From the NCBI GenBank assembly GCA_947452875.1, contig CANGEZ010000100.1, positions 1-7,087 of the forward strand: 7,087 nucleotides of DNA, given 5' to 3'. Made by a program: the position numbers and the translations under genes. The notes under the pieces were generated by a model that was not told the DNA's origin, did no database searches, and saw only the letters and a program-made list of their open reading frames with translations. The stretch is from Chitinophagaceae bacterium. Lineage in GTDB: Bacteria > Bacteroidota > Bacteroidia > Chitinophagales > Chitinophagaceae. Below are positions 5,201 through 7,087 of the stretch, piece after piece (position 1 is the stretch's first letter; the number at the start of each line of letters is the position of its first letter).

Positions 5201-5848
5201 CTATTTATTTTTAGTTTCTTTTTTATTTCTGATTTCAAGCATTTTTATCAATTGTTCTTTTGATAAAATATTCATTCTGGCATCCTTGGCATTTTTGAGG
5301 GTAGCTTTTATCTGTGTTTTCTTTTCCTGATCGTTTAGTTTACTATTGTTTTTAATGCTTTCTACATCAGCTTTTGTTTTTTGATGAAGCGCATTCATTT
5401 GTTTTGTTTGATCTTCAGTAAGATTTGCTACTTCCTTCATTTTTGCCATTTTCTTCTCATACATCTCATTCTTCTTATTTTCCCTTTCGGCTTTCATGGA
5501 AGCTATTTTGTCTTTTTGTTCTTTGGTTAAAACCGCTTGTCTCTTGGTCCGCATTTCATTTCTGATGGCAGATTTTTTATCATTATATTCTTTAACAGTA
5601 ATGGTTTGTTGTAAACTTAAGGCTTCCATTTTCTTCTTTTCTTCTTGACCAATGGAGCGCATCTGGGATTTTTGATCTTCAGAAAGTCCAAGGGCTTGCA
5701 TCATTTTGACCTTCTTTTCTTTTCTTGAATTTCCTTGATGTTTGCCTTTTTTATCGCCTTGATGCATTGCCTCTTTGTTGCATTTTTCCTGGGCTTGACT
5801 TATAGTGAAAGACAAAATGGCTACAATAAGAATAATTACTTTTTTCAT
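5201..5848 (-). CDS. Exported Spy/LTxxQ-like helical protein with duplicated module
   Basis: A 215-residue exported, highly charged, alpha-helical protein. A signal peptide spans residues 1-20 (MKKVIILIVAILSFTISQAQ, cut near Gln20). The mature protein is rich in Lys, Glu and Met (14 Met in total) and nearly Cys-free (only Cys23). It carries four LTxxQ-type motifs: LSEDQ (55-59), LTKEQ (107-111), LTEDQ (143-147) and LSKEQ (195-199). The members of each pair are 52 residues apart, and the pairs are offset by 88, which shows an internal duplication of one module. LTxxQ motifs mark the Spy/CpxP family of periplasmic stress chaperones and regulators, and similar Met/Lys-rich proteins (DUF4890-like) are common in Bacteroidota. 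Function is inferred only; a metal-related role is possible given Met and N-terminal His (29, 37). It lies 74 bases after rlmN and has its own strong terminator; a possible ECF-type promoter is noted upstream. Confidence 0.8.
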   Translation of the reverse strand: MKKVIILIVAILSFTISQAQEKCNKEAMHQGDKKGKHQGNSRKEKKVKMMQALGLSEDQKSQMRSIGQEEKKKMEALSLQQTITVKEYNDKKSAIRNEMRTKRQAVLTKEQKDKIASMKAERENKKNEMYEKKMAKMKEVANLTEDQTKQMNALHQKTKADVESIKNNSKLNDQEKKTQIKATLKNAKDARMNILSKEQLIKMLEIRNKKETKNK

Positions 5849-5871
5849 AATATTTTTTTAACGCGGCTTAT

Positions 5872-5895
5872 GACGCTGTTAGATACTTGGAGTTT
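5872..5895 (-). promoter_or_regulatory. Possible ECF-sigma-type promoter for the Spy-like gene
   Basis: On the - strand AAAC (5895-5892), 16 bases, then CGTC (5875-5872). This resembles the ECF sigma pattern GGAAC-N16-CGTC, but the GG is missing. The start would fall near 5865, about 16 bases before the ATG. No TAnnTTTG box is seen in this 74-base gap. An ECF promoter would suit an envelope-stress gene, but the match is short and may be chance. Confidence 0.25.
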
Positions 5896-5922
5896 AATCA
5901 ATAATAAAAAATAAAATATTTT

Positions 5923-6975
5923 CTAGAGAACAGCTTTGTCTTTATTGGCTAGTTGTCCACAAGCTGCATCAATGTCTTTACCACGGCTTCTTCTAACCCG
6001 CACATTTACTCGGTGTTTTGCCAAATGGTCGGTGAATTGCTGGGTTTTATCTTCATCCGGCTTTACGAATTCTGCGCCAAATATTGGGTTATATTCAATT
6101 ACATTTATCAGATGAGTTGGGATTTTCCTGTAAATTTTAATCAATTCATCAGCATCTTCTAAGCTGTCATTTCTGTCCTTGAATAAGATATATTCAAGTG
6201 TAATGTCGTTTTTGGTTTTATCGTAGAAATAGTTCAAAGCCTCAATCAGCAAATCAATGGTATTGCTTTCATTGATGGGCATGATTTCATCTCTTTTTTT
6301 GTCTGTTGGGGCGTGTAAAGACAATGCCAAATTAAATCTCACCTGATCGTCACCTAATTGTTTTATCATTTTGGCTACTCCTGCAGTGGAGACCGTAATT
6401 CTTTTCGGACTCATGTTCATGCTATCAGAAGCGGTAATGCGATCTATTGATTTTAAAACATTTTTATAATTGAGCAGCGGCTCACCCATACCCATGTATA
6501 CGATATTGGTTAGCTTTTTTTGGTACATTTTTTCACTTTGCTCGTTTAGTAAAGCCACTTGATCGTAAATTTCTCCAAAATCAAGGTTTCGTTTACGGTC
6601 CATTTTGCCGGTAGCACAAAACTTACAAGTCAAACTACAGCCAATTTGAGAGGAGACACAAGCTGTATTTCTTTTTTCTGTAGGAATGAGAACGCCTTCA
6701 ATCAAGTGTCCATCGAAAGTTTTGAATCTTGACTTTATCGTGCCATCATTACTATTTTGGGTAACATCAACTTTTATGGCATTTAATTCAAAATCTTCGG
6801 CCAGTTTTTTTCTCAAATCCAACGAAAGATTACTCATATCATTGAAATCTCTTGCATTTTGCTTCCATAACCATTCATAAGCCTGAATAGCTCTGAATTT
6901 TTTATCGCCAATGGACTCAAAATACTCCTTTAATTGGGGTAAGCTGAGTTCTCTGATATTTTTTGAAGTTACCAT
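5923..6975 (-). CDS. rlmN: Dual-specificity 23S rRNA/tRNA adenine-C2 methyltransferase RlmN
   Basis: A radical-SAM enzyme that makes 2-methyladenosine at 23S rRNA A2503 and at A37 of some tRNAs, using a methyl-cysteine intermediate. The 350-residue product is full length. An N-terminal accessory domain (7-60, IRELSLPQLKEYFESIGDKKFRAIQAYEWLWK) precedes the core. The radical-SAM cluster motif is CSLTCKFC (Cys113, Cys117, Cys120), following the conserved ACVSSQIG with Cys106. GMGEPLLNY (about 162-170) and RITVSTAG bind SAM, then come LALSLHAP and LEYILFKDRNDS. RVRRSRGKDIDAACGQL holds Cys339, the equivalent of the methyl-carrying cysteine of E. coli RlmN (Cys355). It belongs to RlmN rather than Cfr by overall sequence. 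The ATG at 6975 lies only five bases from a perfect -7 box, so the message may be leaderless. No strong terminator is seen before the Spy-like gene, so some co-transcription is possible. Confidence 0.97.
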   Translation of the reverse strand: MVTSKNIRELSLPQLKEYFESIGDKKFRAIQAYEWLWKQNARDFNDMSNLSLDLRKKLAEDFELNAIKVDVTQNSNDGTIKSRFKTFDGHLIEGVLIPTEKRNTACVSSQIGCSLTCKFCATGKMDRKRNLDFGEIYDQVALLNEQSEKMYQKKLTNIVYMGMGEPLLNYKNVLKSIDRITASDSMNMSPKRITVSTAGVAKMIKQLGDDQVRFNLALSLHAPTDKKRDEIMPINESNTIDLLIEALNYFYDKTKNDITLEYILFKDRNDSLEDADELIKIYRKIPTHLINVIEYNPIFGAEFVKPDEDKTQQFTDHLAKHRVNVRVRRSRGKDIDAACGQLANKDKAVL

Positions 6976-6979
6976 GGCG

Positions 6980-6987
6980 CAAAGATA
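6980..6987 (-). promoter_or_regulatory. -7 promoter box for rlmN (TATCTTTG)
   Basis: On the - strand this reads TATCTTTG, a perfect match to the Bacteroidota -7 element TAnnTTTG. Twenty bases upstream is GGTG (7011-7008), a partial match to the -33 TTTG. The box ends four bases before the rlmN ATG at 6975, so the expected transcription start falls at or just inside the start codon. Confidence 0.65.
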
Positions 6988-7040
6988 AACAACCTTGCCT
7001 TGAATTTCACCGCAGGAATAAGTTACTTACCGAAAGCCAT

Positions 7041-7048
7041 TATATTTG
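7041..7048 (+). promoter_or_regulatory. Possible divergent -7 box at right edge (TATATTTG)
   Basis: TATATTTG fits TAnnTTTG on the + strand, pointing away from rlmN. No clear -33 TTG lies 19-21 bases upstream. An ATG at 7066 opens a frame that runs to the window edge for seven codons, too short to judge. It suggests a divergently transcribed gene to the right. The rest of 6988-7087 shows nothing else I can name. Confidence 0.3.
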
Positions 7049-7087
7049 TGTTACTCAATTTTGAAATGAATTGCGTTGAATTGAAAA

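Noticed and set aside
5903..5922. AT-only palindrome AAAATATTTT with a T-rich run after rlmN on the - strand, as a possible rlmN terminator.
   Set aside because: No GC pairs and no loop; in this composition such stretches are expected by chance.

Overview
The window looks like ordinary chromosome from a member of the Bacteroidota, probably close to the Chitinophagaceae/Sphingobacteriales side, although the exact family is a guess. The evidence is an AT-rich genome without recognisable Shine-Dalgarno sites, several copies of the phylum's TAnnTTTG-type -7 promoter element, a ribosomal protein S16 roughly twice the usual length with an acidic tail, and signal peptides that appear to be cut just before Gln.

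Layout. The left part is on the + strand: the 3' two thirds of ffh (cut by the window edge), a secreted alpha/beta hydrolase of unknown substrate, rpsP (S16) and rimM. The right part is on the - strand, read from right to left: rlmN, a small exported Spy/LTxxQ-like protein, then an overlapping pair of pseudouridine synthase genes (RsuA/RluB type with an S4 domain, followed by RluA type). The two blocks converge at about 3270-3350 on an AT-rich imperfect inverted repeat. The right edge holds the rlmN promoter and a possible divergent promoter.

Function. Six of the eight genes serve ribosome biogenesis, rRNA/tRNA modification or co-translational targeting: Ffh (SRP), S16, RimM (16S maturation and S19 handling), two pseudouridine synthases, and RlmN (m2A in 23S rRNA and tRNA). 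ffh-rpsP-rimM is an ancient neighbourhood, familiar from E. coli as ffh-rpsP-rimM-trmD-rplS. Here a secreted hydrolase sits between ffh and rpsP, and the synteny stops after rimM, with no trmD or rplS. The two exceptions to the RNA theme are both exported proteins, the hydrolase and the Spy-like protein.

Regulation. There are two clear intrinsic terminators, one after rpsP (+) and one after the Spy-like gene (-). -7 boxes precede rpsP, the pseudouridine synthase pair and rlmN; the rlmN box is so close to the ATG that a leaderless mRNA is likely. Intergenic repeats occur after ffh, before rimM and at the convergent junction. I see no mobile element, CRISPR array, RNA gene or defence system. 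Nothing here amounts to an undescribed multi-gene system; the most distinctive items are the internally duplicated LTxxQ protein and the terminator/repeat/promoter arrangement before rimM.
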